Program-made: the position numbers and the translations under genes
Notes under the pieces: model-generated
What the model was told of the DNA's origin: nothing
Databases searched by the model: none
The model's input: the letters and a program-made list of their open reading frames with translations, nothing else
Assembly (NCBI GenBank): GCA_003226295.1
Contig: CP029803.1
Coordinates: 664,226 to 728,225 of the forward strand
Direction of reading: 5' to 3'
Origin: Candidatus Moanabacter tarae
Lineage (GTDB): Bacteria; Verrucomicrobiota; Verrucomicrobiia; Opitutales; UBA2987
DNA length: 64,000 nt
Part shown: positions 24,624 to 33,766 of the stretch, in pieces
Position numbering within the stretch: the stretch's first letter is position 1
Layout: each line of letters opens with the position of its first letter

Positions 24624-25337
24624 TTATTCTTGGTTGTTGATTCTGTGGAGGCCAAGAATATTTCTTTGGTTCTCAATTCGTTCATGGCGTTCTTCGAGGT
24701 ATAGTTTCTTAAGATCTTCATACGCATCACTGCGATTATCCTTTAGCGAAGCGAGGAACTTTTTGGTGAGTTCCTCAAATCTGGCAAAGCGGGCTTGCTC
24801 CTCGTACATATTGGCACGTTCTGCTGCACTGGTTCCAGCCAGGAATTTGAGTTCCCATCGATTAATAAAGTCCCGGTCGAAAGAACTGAGGTATTTTTCC
24901 TTAAGAACCCGTTCTCTAGCCTCCTCAGTATAGAGAATAAGCCCCTCAGCGAGCAGCCTTTGGGCTTCTCGCGATTCCCATGGGATCACAATGTATTCCT
25001 GCAATGTAATCAGTCCAATCTCTGTTACCCTTTGCTCCAACCCTTGGGTTTCTTCGCTACTCTCGTTTTCTCTATCTTGAAGATTTCCCAACACACTCCT
25101 ATTGAGAATAGCTAGTTGCCGTTCCCGAAGAATGAGTGCCTGTGTCTCAGGAGTAAAAATGGCCAGGTCATCATTAGGTGTACTATTCTGATCTCTTAAT
25201 TCGAACTCAGTTCCTTGTTGTTCATCGGTGTGAGATACATTGAAGTTTGCAAAAGCTTCTTGTGATTCTGCCAGAAGGCCACCAAATGTACAAAAGATTT
25301 GAGATAGGGTAATGATGCATGCAAGCGGAAATTTCAT
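24624..25337 (-). CDS. Secreted helical protein of unknown function
   Basis: This 237-residue protein begins with a clear signal peptide (MKFPLACIITLSQIFCTFGG, cleaved near LLAES). The mature part is highly charged, rich in Glu, Arg and Leu, and probably mostly helical, with segments such as EARERVLKEKYL and RLLAEGL. No catalytic motif or known domain is visible. It stands alone, 233 nt after the lactonase start. I do not recognise a family. Confidence 0.65.
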   Translation of the reverse strand: MKFPLACIITLSQIFCTFGGLLAESQEAFANFNVSHTDEQQGTEFELRDQNSTPNDDLAIFTPETQALILRERQLAILNRSVLGNLQDRENESSEETQGLEQRVTEIGLITLQEYIVIPWESREAQRLLAEGLILYTEEARERVLKEKYLSSFDRDFINRWELKFLAGTSAAERANMYEEQARFARFEELTKKFLASLKDNRSDAYEDLKKLYLEERHERIENQRNILGLHRINNQE

Positions 25338-25830
25338 TACTTTACTGATCTCTTCGGACTCGAAAGATACGAACAGTGATTGAGAAGTCGACCTTTAGTC
25401 CTTGTTTTGAAATGGTTGTCTAAATGATGTATCACACTAATATTGGTATTAGAGATACGAAAAGGCCGCTCCATGCAGCTGAAGCCGAGGGATTTGGTTT
25501 CGTGTCTTAAATTCTTATAGTCCAATTTCAAAGGAGAGAGGATTTTAAATAGATAACGGTAACTTAGGGTCTGGTTCTGATGTTTCCTTGGAAAGTTGTT
25601 AACTCTAGAATTTGAGGTAGTTGAATAGCTTCTTGATTGCCAGGTGTAAAGTGAATCCCAGTTAAGACTTAATATTGAGTCCAGTATACTTTGGAAGTTC
25701 AATATTTCGTAGATAGACCGCTTGTTTCGTGCTCCGATCTTGAATATTGTTGAAACCAGATCTGCATTTCTTAGACACTGGATTCTTCAGTTTTTTTTCT
25801 TAAATTAATCCAAGTTTAAAAGGATCTATC
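25338..25830. other. 493-bp intergenic region
   Basis: This region lies between divergent genes. It has no supported gene; the longest minus-strand frame has poor coding character. A T8 run (about 25791-25798) and an AAGGA ribosome site at 25820-25824 precede the DUF4432 gene. Confidence 0.55.
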
Positions 25831-26901
25831 ATGCCGTTATTATTTGGCCGCACTTATACCAAACGTGAGCTTCTTGACAAGATTGGAGACATCTCTCAGG
25901 TCGCTCAGGCTCGGCGGGCGGAGCTTGTTGAAGGTAATGAGCGGGGAGCGGACCTCATCGAGATGTTCAACGCCTCGGGACTCTGTCTTTCACTTCTCCC
26001 AGGCAGGGCATTAGACGTTGCCTCAGCTCACTACAAAGGCATGTCTCTCTGTTTTCGCTCTAATACAGGTGACGTCGGTCCGGCCTTTTACGAGCCGCAG
26101 GGTTACGGGTGGATGCGTGGCTTTTTCGGAGGCATGGTCTTAACCTGTGGAATGACCTTTACCGGTCATCCCGAGATTGATCCCGAAGAGGAAAACGAGG
26201 AACTCCCACTGCATGGAAGACTTTCTTTCCTCCCGGCCAAGCAGGTAGTAGCAGACGGAAACTGGGAGGGGGACGATTATATTATTAGGGTAAGAGGAAA
26301 GATGCGAGAGGCTATTCCATTTGGAACCCACCTAGAGCTTACAAGAGAGATTTCAATGGCTTTGGGAGCAAAGAGTTTCCGTATACATGATCGGATTGAG
26401 AATTGTGATGTGAACCGGTCTCCACTAATGTATGTCTACCATTGTAATCCGGGATTCCCCTTACTCGATGAAGGGACGCGTTTGGCCATCGCATCCGAAA
26501 AGACAATCGAGTGGGTGGAGGAAAGAGAAGTTAAAGCTGATACCTATACAACCGCCACTGCTCCTATGGAGAAAATGCACGATGATGTTTATGTCCACCA
26601 GGTCAAAGCGGATTCAGAAGGCAATGCCAACGTAGGTCTAATCAACGACAAATTAGGTTTGGGGCTAAGATGGACATTTCCCAGAGACGAGATTCCGATC
26701 GTTACGCAGTGGCAACATTTTCATCGTGGGACCTACGTTACCGGTATAGAGCCTGGCAATGCCAGTATGCTCGGTCGTGCGAGCAATAGGAGGCATGGAA
26801 CTTTGCAATATATCGAGCCGGAGGAGGTCAAGGAATTCCATTTGGAAATTGGAGTCCTTGATGGAGCCGAGGAAATAAGAAACTTCGAGCGCGAAATTTA
26901 A
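25831..26901 (+). CDS. DUF4432 aldose-epimerase-like protein
   Basis: This 356-residue protein belongs to the galactose-mutarotase-like DUF4432 family. Visible landmarks are PLHGRLSFLPA, YHCNPGFPLLDEG, HRGTYVTGIEPGNA and the His-rich WQHFHRG segment, which could form the sugar-binding site. It has no signal peptide. The start is supported by AAGGA six nt upstream. The enzyme activity of the family is not firmly known; sugar or sugar-acid handling is inferred from the fold and neighbouring dehydrogenases. Confidence 0.85.
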   Translation: MPLLFGRTYTKRELLDKIGDISQVAQARRAELVEGNERGADLIEMFNASGLCLSLLPGRALDVASAHYKGMSLCFRSNTGDVGPAFYEPQGYGWMRGFFGGMVLTCGMTFTGHPEIDPEEENEELPLHGRLSFLPAKQVVADGNWEGDDYIIRVRGKMREAIPFGTHLELTREISMALGAKSFRIHDRIENCDVNRSPLMYVYHCNPGFPLLDEGTRLAIASEKTIEWVEEREVKADTYTTATAPMEKMHDDVYVHQVKADSEGNANVGLINDKLGLGLRWTFPRDEIPIVTQWQHFHRGTYVTGIEPGNASMLGRASNRRHGTLQYIEPEEVKEFHLEIGVLDGAEEIRNFEREI

Positions 26902-27269
26902 TGCCGTCAGCAGCAGTATTGACTCCCTATTCCGTAGAATTAAAGTATCAGTTTTAACAAGGTCCAAGAATTCTTACCAGTACCTTGACCTGTACTGGAT
27001 CAAAGTGCGAGTCTGATTCTCTCTCCCTAGAGAGACCTGTGTCCAAATTACCTAGGAGGTTTGAATTTATAATACTCTCAGTGATTGTGATCAAGGTTGG
27101 AGTTCTCGCATATTGAGTCTTGGTTCTCTTTATTTGGAATCACGCCTTTATATGACCATCTTCGGTATCTATTTTCAAAGGTTCCGGTCAGCGCGAGGTA
27201 TCGTCTTGCTCCTGATCATCGGTCTGTCCAATATTAGCAGGAAATTCAGAACACAGAATCATATTTTTC
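26902..27269. other. 368-bp intergenic region
   Basis: No gene is supported between the DUF4432 gene and the short-chain dehydrogenase. An AGGAGGT sequence at 27054-27060 resembles a strong ribosome site but has no open frame behind it. Confidence 0.5.
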
Positions 27270-28064
27270 ATGAAGAAAAACATTCATCTTAATAATAAGA
27301 CCCAAGGAAGAGTTGCAGGTAAAGTGGCTTTGATAACAGGTGCTGCTTCAGGAATTGGAGAGGGAACGGCTTTATTATTCGCTAGAGAGGGGGCGTCCGT
27401 GAGTTTGGTGGATGTGGATGTGGAAAATGGGAGGCGAGTCCTAGCCCAGATTCAAGATGAGGGAGGCCGGGCAATATTCGTGAAGGCAGATGTTGGCAAG
27501 AGTCCTCAAGTGAGAAGGATGATAGAACGTACTGAGAAAGAATTTGGGCGTATTGATTTTATTCACAATAACGCTATCTGGTATAAAAATGGTCCGGCGA
27601 CAGAGCTAGAGGAAAAGGATTGGGATCGAACCCTCGATGTCGGTTTGAAGGCTATCTATTTAAGCGCGAAATTTGGTATTCCTGTAATGCGTAAGAATGG
27701 GGGGGGGGCGATTGTCAATACCGGATCAGTACACTCAATGGTTAGTTTTCATGAACACACTGCATATGACACGGCTAAGGCAGGAATCCTAGGTTTGACT
27801 AGAATTCTTTCCCTCGACTACGGACCTGATATTCGAGTCAATGCAGTACTGCCAGGAGCGATTCTCACTCCTCTCTGGAGGTCTATGTCTCCAAAGGAAC
27901 TCCGGCAATCCAAGAAACAGTTTTCAGAAATGGTACCGGCTAAAAGATTAGGTACCGTCGAAGACGTGGCAAACGCAGTATTGTTTCTCGCTTCCGATGA
28001 GGCCGCATTTATTACCGGTACTTCTTTGGCTGTAGATGGAGGGCTTCTCGCTCGTACTATGTAA
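27270..28064 (+). CDS. Short-chain dehydrogenase/reductase
   Basis: This 264-residue classical SDR has the cofactor motif TGAASGIG (about 24-31), NNA of the second motif, the catalytic Ser in NTGSVHSM and YDTAKAG (YxxxK). Asp at the end of the second strand (LVDVDVENG) suggests NAD preference. The substrate is unknown. A run of ten G (27699-27708) encodes Gly-Gly-Gly plus the start of Ala in the NGGGAIVNTGS segment; a one-base slip there would break the gene. No ribosome site is obvious. Confidence 0.92.
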   Translation: MKKNIHLNNKTQGRVAGKVALITGAASGIGEGTALLFAREGASVSLVDVDVENGRRVLAQIQDEGGRAIFVKADVGKSPQVRRMIERTEKEFGRIDFIHNNAIWYKNGPATELEEKDWDRTLDVGLKAIYLSAKFGIPVMRKNGGGAIVNTGSVHSMVSFHEHTAYDTAKAGILGLTRILSLDYGPDIRVNAVLPGAILTPLWRSMSPKELRQSKKQFSEMVPAKRLGTVEDVANAVLFLASDEAAFITGTSLAVDGGLLARTM

Positions 28065-28082
28065 ACGAGTTTAGGACTCTTA

Positions 28083-28105
28083 GAAGGTGGATTGATCCGC
28101 CCTTC
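28083..28105 (+). terminator. Possible terminator hairpin after the SDR gene
   Basis: An imperfect inverted repeat, GAAGGTGGAT facing ATCCGCCCTTC, lies about 20 nt after the SDR stop, with one bulge and a very short loop. There is no T-run, so the call is weak. Confidence 0.3.
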
Positions 28106-28204
28106 ACAGCGAATCGAAGCTCTTAAGATAAGCTAACGAGTATAGAGGGATGGTTAATTCCCTATCGTGCTATTCGATAGTACTGAATGCTAAAGTGCCA
28201 GGGT

Positions 28205-29089
28205 TCAACTCTGAGCTTCGATTGCCTCTATGAAATCTCCCATATTCAGAGGCTCTAGGCTGATATCGGGGTCTGGGTACGGGATAGCAGAGAGCAGAAC
28301 CTTGGTGTATGGGTGCTTCGGGTTGGCAAAGAGTTCCTCAGTCTTTTCTACTTCGACTAGTTTCCCCAGATACATTACTGCTACTCGGTCGCAGATGTGT
28401 CTGACCACGCTGAGGTCGTGAGCGACGAAAACATAGGTAAGGTTGAATTCATTCTGCAGGTCCTCGAGTAGATTGATGACTTGTGCCTGAACCGAGACAT
28501 CCAAGGCTGATACTGCCTCATCGGCAACTATGAGGGCTGGGTTCATGATCAGTGCCCTAGCAATTCCAATACGCTGGCGCTGACCTCCGCTGAAAGCATG
28601 AGGATATCGCTGCCGGTGTTCCGGAATAAGACCGACTTTTCTCAGAATATCAACTACTCTTTCCTCACGTTCCTTAGGTGTCCCGATCTTATGGATGATA
28701 AGGGGCTCCGCGATTATACTCCCAACAGTCATGCGAGGATTTAGAGAAGAAAAGGGGTCCTGGAAAATCATCTGCATCTCTTGCCGGATGGGCTTTAGTT
28801 CCCCTTCCTTTAAAGTAGCCATGTTAATAGTTCGGCCCTTATTTCGGAAATAGACATCCCCAGCAGTTGGCTCGAGGGCGCGTAAAATGCAACGTGCGCA
28901 TGTGGTTTTCCCGGATCCACTTTCACCTACAATACCCAGTGTTTCTCCTGGATTTACAGTAAAGCTAATATCGTCTACGGCTTTCACGACGTCAATCTGG
29001 CGTCGGATAAATCCTTTACTGAAGACGGGAAAGTGCTTCTTAAGGTTCTTAACCTCAAGTATAGGTTGCACCTTTTCAGGTTCGCTCAT
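28205..29089 (-). CDS. Oligopeptide/dipeptide ABC transporter ATPase (OppF/DppF type)
   Basis: This 294-residue ABC ATPase has Walker [13 protein letters not shown], the signature [15 protein letters not shown] and Walker [19 protein letters not shown], plus the C-terminal oligopeptide-type extension [16 protein letters not shown]. It pairs with the upstream OppD-type gene, overlapping it by 4 nt. No permease or binding protein is in the window, so its partners must be encoded elsewhere. The cargo could be peptides or other small solutes. Confidence 0.92.
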   Translation of the reverse strand: MSEPEKVQPILEVKNLKKHFPVFSKGFIRRQIDVVKAVDDISFTVNPGETLGIVGESGSGKTTCARCILRALEPTAGDVYFRNKGRTINMATLKEGELKPIRQEMQMIFQDPFSSLNPRMTVGSIIAEPLIIHKIGTPKEREERVVDILRKVGLIPEHRQRYPHAFSGGQRQRIGIARALIMNPALIVADEAVSALDVSVQAQVINLLEDLQNEFNLTYVFVAHDLSVVRHICDRVAVMYLGKLVEVEKTEELFANPKHPYTKVLLSAIPYPDPDISLEPLNMGDFIEAIEAQS

Positions 29090-30039
29090 TTCAATTGAGG
29101 GGTCAATTCGTCAGGATTAATTGAGATTTCTCGCCCATCAGGAAGGGTTAATAATTCCCAAGGTGTGTCAATATCCGTGTCTCCAATTACCGAATCAAGG
29201 GTAGGTAGGCGCTTCTGGCGTTCTGACATGCTAGGGATAGCTGCTAGCAATCCTCGAGTATAAGGGTGGATCGGATCCTTAAGGATCTGACGAACGGTTC
29301 CTTTCTCAACCACACGTCCTTTATACATGACGGCCACGTCATCCGCAGTTTGTGCGACAACACCCATGTCGTGGGTTATATAGATTATGGAAGTCTTGGT
29401 TTCTTCTTTAAGGTTTTTTAGAAGATCAAGAAATTGTGCCTGAATAGTCACATCGAGTGCGGTTGTGGGTTCATCTGCGATCAACACTTCCGGCCGGCAA
29501 ACTAAGGCCATGGCAATCACAACGCGCTGTCTCATTCCACCGCTGAATTCGTGAGGATACTGTCTCAATCTTTGCTCGGCGTTTGGTATACCGACTTTTT
29601 TCAACATTGCTATAGCAATTTCTTCCGATTCTTTTTTGTTAACGTCTTGGTGAAGGAGAATCGCTTCGCAAATTTGATTTCCAATCGTGTGTACCGGACT
29701 CAAGGCCGTCATAGGCTCTTGGAAAATCATGCTTACAAGTCCCCCACGAAGCTCATAAAGGGTCTCTGATTTCTCATTTAACGAGGTAATATCGATGGGC
29801 TTTCTTTTCCTAGGGTACAAGGTGATTTTCCCATCAGCAATCTCTCCAGGTTTTTGGATAAGTCGAAGAATAGAGAATGCAGTTACACTCTTGCCACTTC
29901 CACTCTCACCCACGATAGCCAAGGTTCTGCCCCGGTTCAGTACCAGGTTGACGCCATTCACTGCATGTACAATCCCTTCCTCCATGTGAAACTGAACATG
30001 GAGATTCTCAATTCTCAGATGAATATCGTCGTTGGGCAT
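29086..30039 (-). CDS. Oligopeptide/dipeptide ABC transporter ATPase (OppD/DppD type)
   Basis: This 317-residue ATPase has Walker [13 protein letters not shown], the signature [15 protein letters not shown] and Walker [19 protein letters not shown], with the C-terminal [14 protein letters not shown] extension of the OppD group. The usual C-terminal Cys-rich iron-sulfur motif of many OppD proteins is absent. It is the first gene of a two-gene unit and overlaps the OppF-type gene. Confidence 0.92.
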   Translation of the reverse strand: MPNDDIHLRIENLHVQFHMEEGIVHAVNGVNLVLNRGRTLAIVGESGSGKSVTAFSILRLIQKPGEIADGKITLYPRKRKPIDITSLNEKSETLYELRGGLVSMIFQEPMTALSPVHTIGNQICEAILLHQDVNKKESEEIAIAMLKKVGIPNAEQRLRQYPHEFSGGMRQRVVIAMALVCRPEVLIADEPTTALDVTIQAQFLDLLKNLKEETKTSIIYITHDMGVVAQTADDVAVMYKGRVVEKGTVRQILKDPIHPYTRGLLAAIPSMSERQKRLPTLDSVIGDTDIDTPWELLTLPDGREISINPDELTPQLK

Positions 30040-30127
30040 TAGTAAATCGATGGAATTGATTGAGCTAGATACGAAGGGAAATATCCAAGGAGGAAAATCC
30101 TAAAAGAAAACTCCGTATGCTTTCTAT

Positions 30128-31024
30128 TCAATAAACCGAGACCGGAATTTGTAGGGAGTTGAAGCCAGGGACTTCCACATACAGAGTCCCCGTCCCGGGT
30201 TCGCCTCCCTCAATAGATATGTTAATGGATCTCGAGTTTTCTGGTATGATCACCTCCGGCATTATGACGGAAGACGGAATATCTGTAGTCACATCAATAA
30301 AAAGACCACCGGGCGGTGCCTCGAACTGGATTGTAAGGATGGCCATAGTTTTCTCACCAGAGGAAAGGTAGAGGCTGGACGGGAGGAAGGAGATAGCAGA
30401 TTTGTCTATCCTAAACTTTCCTGCAGAAATACTCCCGTCCCGAGTGCGCAGGGAGACATCGTAGGTCTTGTCGGCTGGAAGGCTTGGCACGTAGAAATGA
30501 ATCGAATTTGTGGATGTAAATATAGTAGAGACGTCTTGGCCTCCCATGGTGACTACATCATGTTCGGAGAAACCTCTCCCGACGAGACCAACCCGCGCGC
30601 CGACTGGTGCGCGATCAGTGTCGAGTTGAATGACGTATCGATTAATCAGGTTCGAGCGGAAGAGATCACTATAGATCTCAATTTCTTCACTACCATCTTC
30701 TCCATTAATTTGATAAGTAAGAACGTAGTAGTAACGAACTTTACTTAGGCGAGGCGGGAGATGGTAATCTAAATTGAATATATTTTCCCCGATGTCGCTT
30801 TTCTGCATCGTGTGTCGATCCCCGTTAACGACAATTTCGGTTTTTATCGACTCCTTGTCTAGATAAGGCCTCTTGACCTCTGTGGCACAGCTGAATGTAT
30901 AGATACTTGAAGGGTTCTCAGGAATTTGATTTGGGGTCAGGTTTACAATCTGAGTGGCGCATCCCGGAAGTAATATTAACCCGAGAGCGAAGAGTATTCT
31001 AGAGGGATTCATTTTTGCTTTCAT
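30128..31024 (-). CDS. TIG-domain surface lipoprotein
   Basis: With the start at 31024 this is a 298-residue protein. The open frame extends upstream, but ATG at 31024 places a lipoprotein signal directly after it: a basic start, a hydrophobic segment and lipobox LLPGC with Cys near residue 20. An IPT/TIG-like beta domain follows (APVGARVGLVGRGFSEHDVV and on), with further beta-rich segments and no enzymatic motif. It is probably anchored in a membrane and surface-directed. It is divergent from hemW with 35 nt between starts, so promoters must overlap. The function is unknown. Confidence 0.75.
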   Translation of the reverse strand: MKAKMNPSRILFALGLILLPGCATQIVNLTPNQIPENPSSIYTFSCATEVKRPYLDKESIKTEIVVNGDRHTMQKSDIGENIFNLDYHLPPRLSKVRYYYVLTYQINGEDGSEEIEIYSDLFRSNLINRYVIQLDTDRAPVGARVGLVGRGFSEHDVVTMGGQDVSTIFTSTNSIHFYVPSLPADKTYDVSLRTRDGSISAGKFRIDKSAISFLPSSLYLSSGEKTMAILTIQFEAPPGGLFIDVTTDIPSSVIMPEVIIPENSRSINISIEGGEPGTGTLYVEVPGFNSLQIPVSVY

Positions 31025-31059
31025 ACGAGCGATTGCGATAGTAAATAAGGCATACTGGT

Positions 31060-32265
31060 ATGTCTCTGCAAGAAAAAGGTTCAGATTCTCCATTGTTTGG
31101 GATATATGTCCACGTTCCCTTCTGTTCGACGCGATGTGATTTTTGCGCACTTTACGAGGTGCGGCCGAAAAAGGGAGAAATGGAGCTATATGAAGGCTCC
31201 CTGTTAAAAGAGATTGATGCTGCTTATATCGATCGAAAGGTTGATACAATTTTTTGGGGTGGAGGGACTCCAGGAATTTTGCCAGCAAAAATGTTGGAGA
31301 GGATCGGTGGGATGCTGTGCGGGAGATTGCCAGAGCCGCCTATTGAATGGAGTGTAGAGATGGCCCCCTCAACCGTTAAGGTCGACCGGCTCCGGTCTCT
31401 CAAGGATCTTGGCGTGAATAGGATCTCTCTTGGGGTACAGAGTTTCCAAGATAATTCTCTCGAAGTTCTCGGGCGCAAACATTCGAAGAGAGATGTATAT
31501 CAAGCTATAGATCTAGTTCGTGAGATTGGATTTGAGAATCTGAATCTCGACCTTATCTTTGGTCTTCCCAACCAAAGGGTGGAAGATTGGATTGGGGATC
31601 TGAAGGAAGCCTTTGGAATTTACCCAACCCACATTTCGACCTACTGTCTCACCTTCGAAGATGATACTCCGCTCTTCATTAAAATGAAAGGGGGCCAAAT
31701 CAAAGCCAAAGATGATGTTGCAGAGGCTGCATTTTACGAAACTACGTGGCAATTTATGGCTGATAATGGCTACCTTCAATATGAGATTTCAAATTATGCT
31801 ATTCCGGGCTATGAGTGTTTGCATAATGAGAATACCTGGCGAATGGGAGAGTGGATGGGTTTCGGTCCATCTGCTGCGACACAGGTAAACGGGAAACGCT
31901 TCAGCAATGTATCTTCCCTAAAGGATTGGCTGATAGGTTTTGATGAAGGGAAGCCGAGGTTAGTAGAAGAAGTTTCCTTGACCCAGTCGATCTTAGCGCA
32001 TGACTGCCTTATCTTTGGGTTTCGAATGAATCAGGGTGTTTTCCTTGAAGAGCTCAGTATTCGGTTTCCCTCTGTTCCCCTAGGTAAGCTCGATTCGCTT
32101 TGGGATAAATTCCGTGATGAGGGTTTAATGGTCGATAACGGTGGTGGAAATATTCTGCTTACTCCCAAAGGTAGATTGCTAGCGGATGCGATTGCAGTCG
32201 AGATCTCCGAGAAGTTCGAGGAGGCTGTTGAGATTAAATCACCGTTCTCTTTCAATATCAATTAA
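31060..32265 (+). CDS. hemW: HemW-type radical SAM heme chaperone
   Basis: This 401-residue radical SAM protein has the iron-sulfur motif CSTRCDFC near residues 22-29 (CX3CX2C). It lacks the fourth nearby Cys of true HemN oxidases, which is the HemW pattern. WGGGTPGILP, LGVQSFQDNSLEVLGRKH and NLDLIFGLPNQ are family landmarks, and the C-terminal region resembles the HemN/HemW tail. HemW binds heme and inserts it into target proteins. A direct coproporphyrinogen dehydrogenase role is less likely. Confidence 0.9.
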   Translation: MSLQEKGSDSPLFGIYVHVPFCSTRCDFCALYEVRPKKGEMELYEGSLLKEIDAAYIDRKVDTIFWGGGTPGILPAKMLERIGGMLCGRLPEPPIEWSVEMAPSTVKVDRLRSLKDLGVNRISLGVQSFQDNSLEVLGRKHSKRDVYQAIDLVREIGFENLNLDLIFGLPNQRVEDWIGDLKEAFGIYPTHISTYCLTFEDDTPLFIKMKGGQIKAKDDVAEAAFYETTWQFMADNGYLQYEISNYAIPGYECLHNENTWRMGEWMGFGPSAATQVNGKRFSNVSSLKDWLIGFDEGKPRLVEEVSLTQSILAHDCLIFGFRMNQGVFLEELSIRFPSVPLGKLDSLWDKFRDEGLMVDNGGGNILLTPKGRLLADAIAVEISEKFEEAVEIKSPFSFNIN

Positions 32266-32401
32266 AGTCCTGTTTGCAGCGATGGAGTTTGACCTTTACT
32301 CAAGAGATATAAATTCCTTTTAAGGCCGGTGAGAAATCTACTCGTCAAACGTTGGGGTGAGTCTATCTTAAGAGACTCATAAAATAATCTAGGATTTAAT
32401 C

Positions 32402-33427
32402 GTGAAACATAGAGTTGGAATCGTTGGTGCGACGGGTGCGGTTGGGCACGAGTTGATTCGGTTATTAGAAGAGAGGATGTTTCCAACTGAATCACTTCGG
32501 CTTTTTGCTTCCCGTCGTTCGGTGGGGAAACATACTAAGTTTAGGGGAGAGAAGATCCCACTTGAAGAAGCTTCGGAGAGGATTTTCTCTGATCTAGATC
32601 TCGTTATCTTCAGTGTTCCAAGTAGTACATCTAAGGTTTTAGCTCCTTTTGCTGTAGAAGCCGGGTGCGTGGTAGTTGACAATACCTCTGCCTTTCGGAT
32701 GGATCCAAAAGTTCCCTTGGTAGTCCCAGAAATCAACGCACACACCCTTGAGGAGCACAACGGAATCATTGCCAATCCAAATTGTACGACGGTTGTAGCT
32801 CTGATGGGACTATACCCTTTGCATAAGGAGTTTGGGCTCAAGCGATTTTTTGCTTCAACATACCAGGCAGTATCTGGAACGGGGGCAGCTGCAATAAGAG
32901 AGTTGGAGGCCCAGACTCGCGCATGGGTCGAAGGTGATCCTCTGTTTAACGATGTCTATCCCCATCCTATTGCTTTCAATCTTTTACCCCATGTTGAATC
33001 TTTACAGGAGAGCGGCTACACGAAGGAAGAGGAAAAAATGCTCAATGAAGGGCGAAAGATTCTCGGACTCCCTGAATTGAGGGTTTCAACTACATGTGTT
33101 CGTGTTCCGGTTTTTCGGTGTCACGCGGTCGCAATCAGCGCCGAATTCAAGAGGAAGGTGATTGTTGAACAAGCGAGATCTGTAATCTCTGATTTTAAAG
33201 GAGTAGAAGTGATTGATGATTTGGAGAACAATCAATACCCGATGCCTGTAAATCGAAGTGAAGTTCTGGAGTGTGCAGTTGGCCGTTTACGTCAAGATAC
33301 TGCCTTGGACAATGGCCTCTCCTTATGGGTAGTAGGTGACCAACTGTGGAAAGGGGCTGCCCTTAACGCTATCCAGATTGCTGAGGAATTATTTGAGAGG
33401 GGTCTTTTACGTTGTCCGGTAGGTTAG
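32402..33427 (+). CDS. asd: Aspartate-semialdehyde dehydrogenase
   Basis: This 341-residue enzyme makes aspartate semialdehyde for lysine, threonine, methionine and diaminopimelate. Seen: the NADP motif GATGAVGHELIRLLEER (about 8-24), the nucleophile Cys in ANPNCTT (about residue 128), YQAVSGTGAAA and the substrate region RVPVFRCHAVAI. It starts at GTG with TAGGATT just upstream. It stands alone between hemW and the tRNA. Confidence 0.95.
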   Translation: MKHRVGIVGATGAVGHELIRLLEERMFPTESLRLFASRRSVGKHTKFRGEKIPLEEASERIFSDLDLVIFSVPSSTSKVLAPFAVEAGCVVVDNTSAFRMDPKVPLVVPEINAHTLEEHNGIIANPNCTTVVALMGLYPLHKEFGLKRFFASTYQAVSGTGAAAIRELEAQTRAWVEGDPLFNDVYPHPIAFNLLPHVESLQESGYTKEEEKMLNEGRKILGLPELRVSTTCVRVPVFRCHAVAISAEFKRKVIVEQARSVISDFKGVEVIDDLENNQYPMPVNRSEVLECAVGRLRQDTALDNGLSLWVVGDQLWKGAALNAIQIAEELFERGLLRCPVG

Positions 33428-33671
33428 TATTAATCATCGCTTTCTCTTTTAAGATTTCTATTGTTGAAAACACCGTTGCTGTAGGAAGTGATGAAAGACG
33501 ACGAACAAAACCCAGTCTAATGGATCAGCCCTGATACATTAAATCAATGCTTTGATCTTTCATTCCGTTTCTGCTACAAATAACTATTTAGGATAACGAA
33601 TTCAGATTCACCTTGCAATATCTGCGATGGAGCTCACGACTATGAGTCGATTTCATGGGGACAGGACCTTC

Positions 33672-33745
33672 GGACGGCTAGCTCAGTTGGTTAGAGCGTC
33701 TGGTTTACACCCAGGAGGTCGGCGGTTCGAGCCCGCCGCCGTCCA
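33672..33745 (+). tRNA. tRNA-Val (anticodon UAC)
   Basis: The 74-nt sequence folds as a full cloverleaf. The acceptor is GGACGGC/GCCGTCC with discriminator A, the D stem GCTC/GAGC, the anticodon stem TCTGG/CCAGG with loop TTTACAC (anticodon TAC at 33706-33708), a 5-nt variable loop and the T arm GGCGG-TTCGAGC-CCGCC. The CCA end is not encoded. It lies 21 nt before ilvH on the same strand. Confidence 0.97.
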
Positions 33746-33766
33746 TATTGCTTAGTAATAAGACCG

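Noticed and set aside
25337-25702. Minus-strand frame of 121 codons upstream of the secreted protein gene
   Set aside because: Irregular composition, many Ser and Asn, no family character and no ribosome site; it overlaps the next gene's start by one base only by chance.
27054-27060. AGGAGGT, a perfect ribosome-site sequence in the spacer before the SDR gene
   Set aside because: The following possible TTG start meets a stop after three codons, and the SDR start is 210 nt away.
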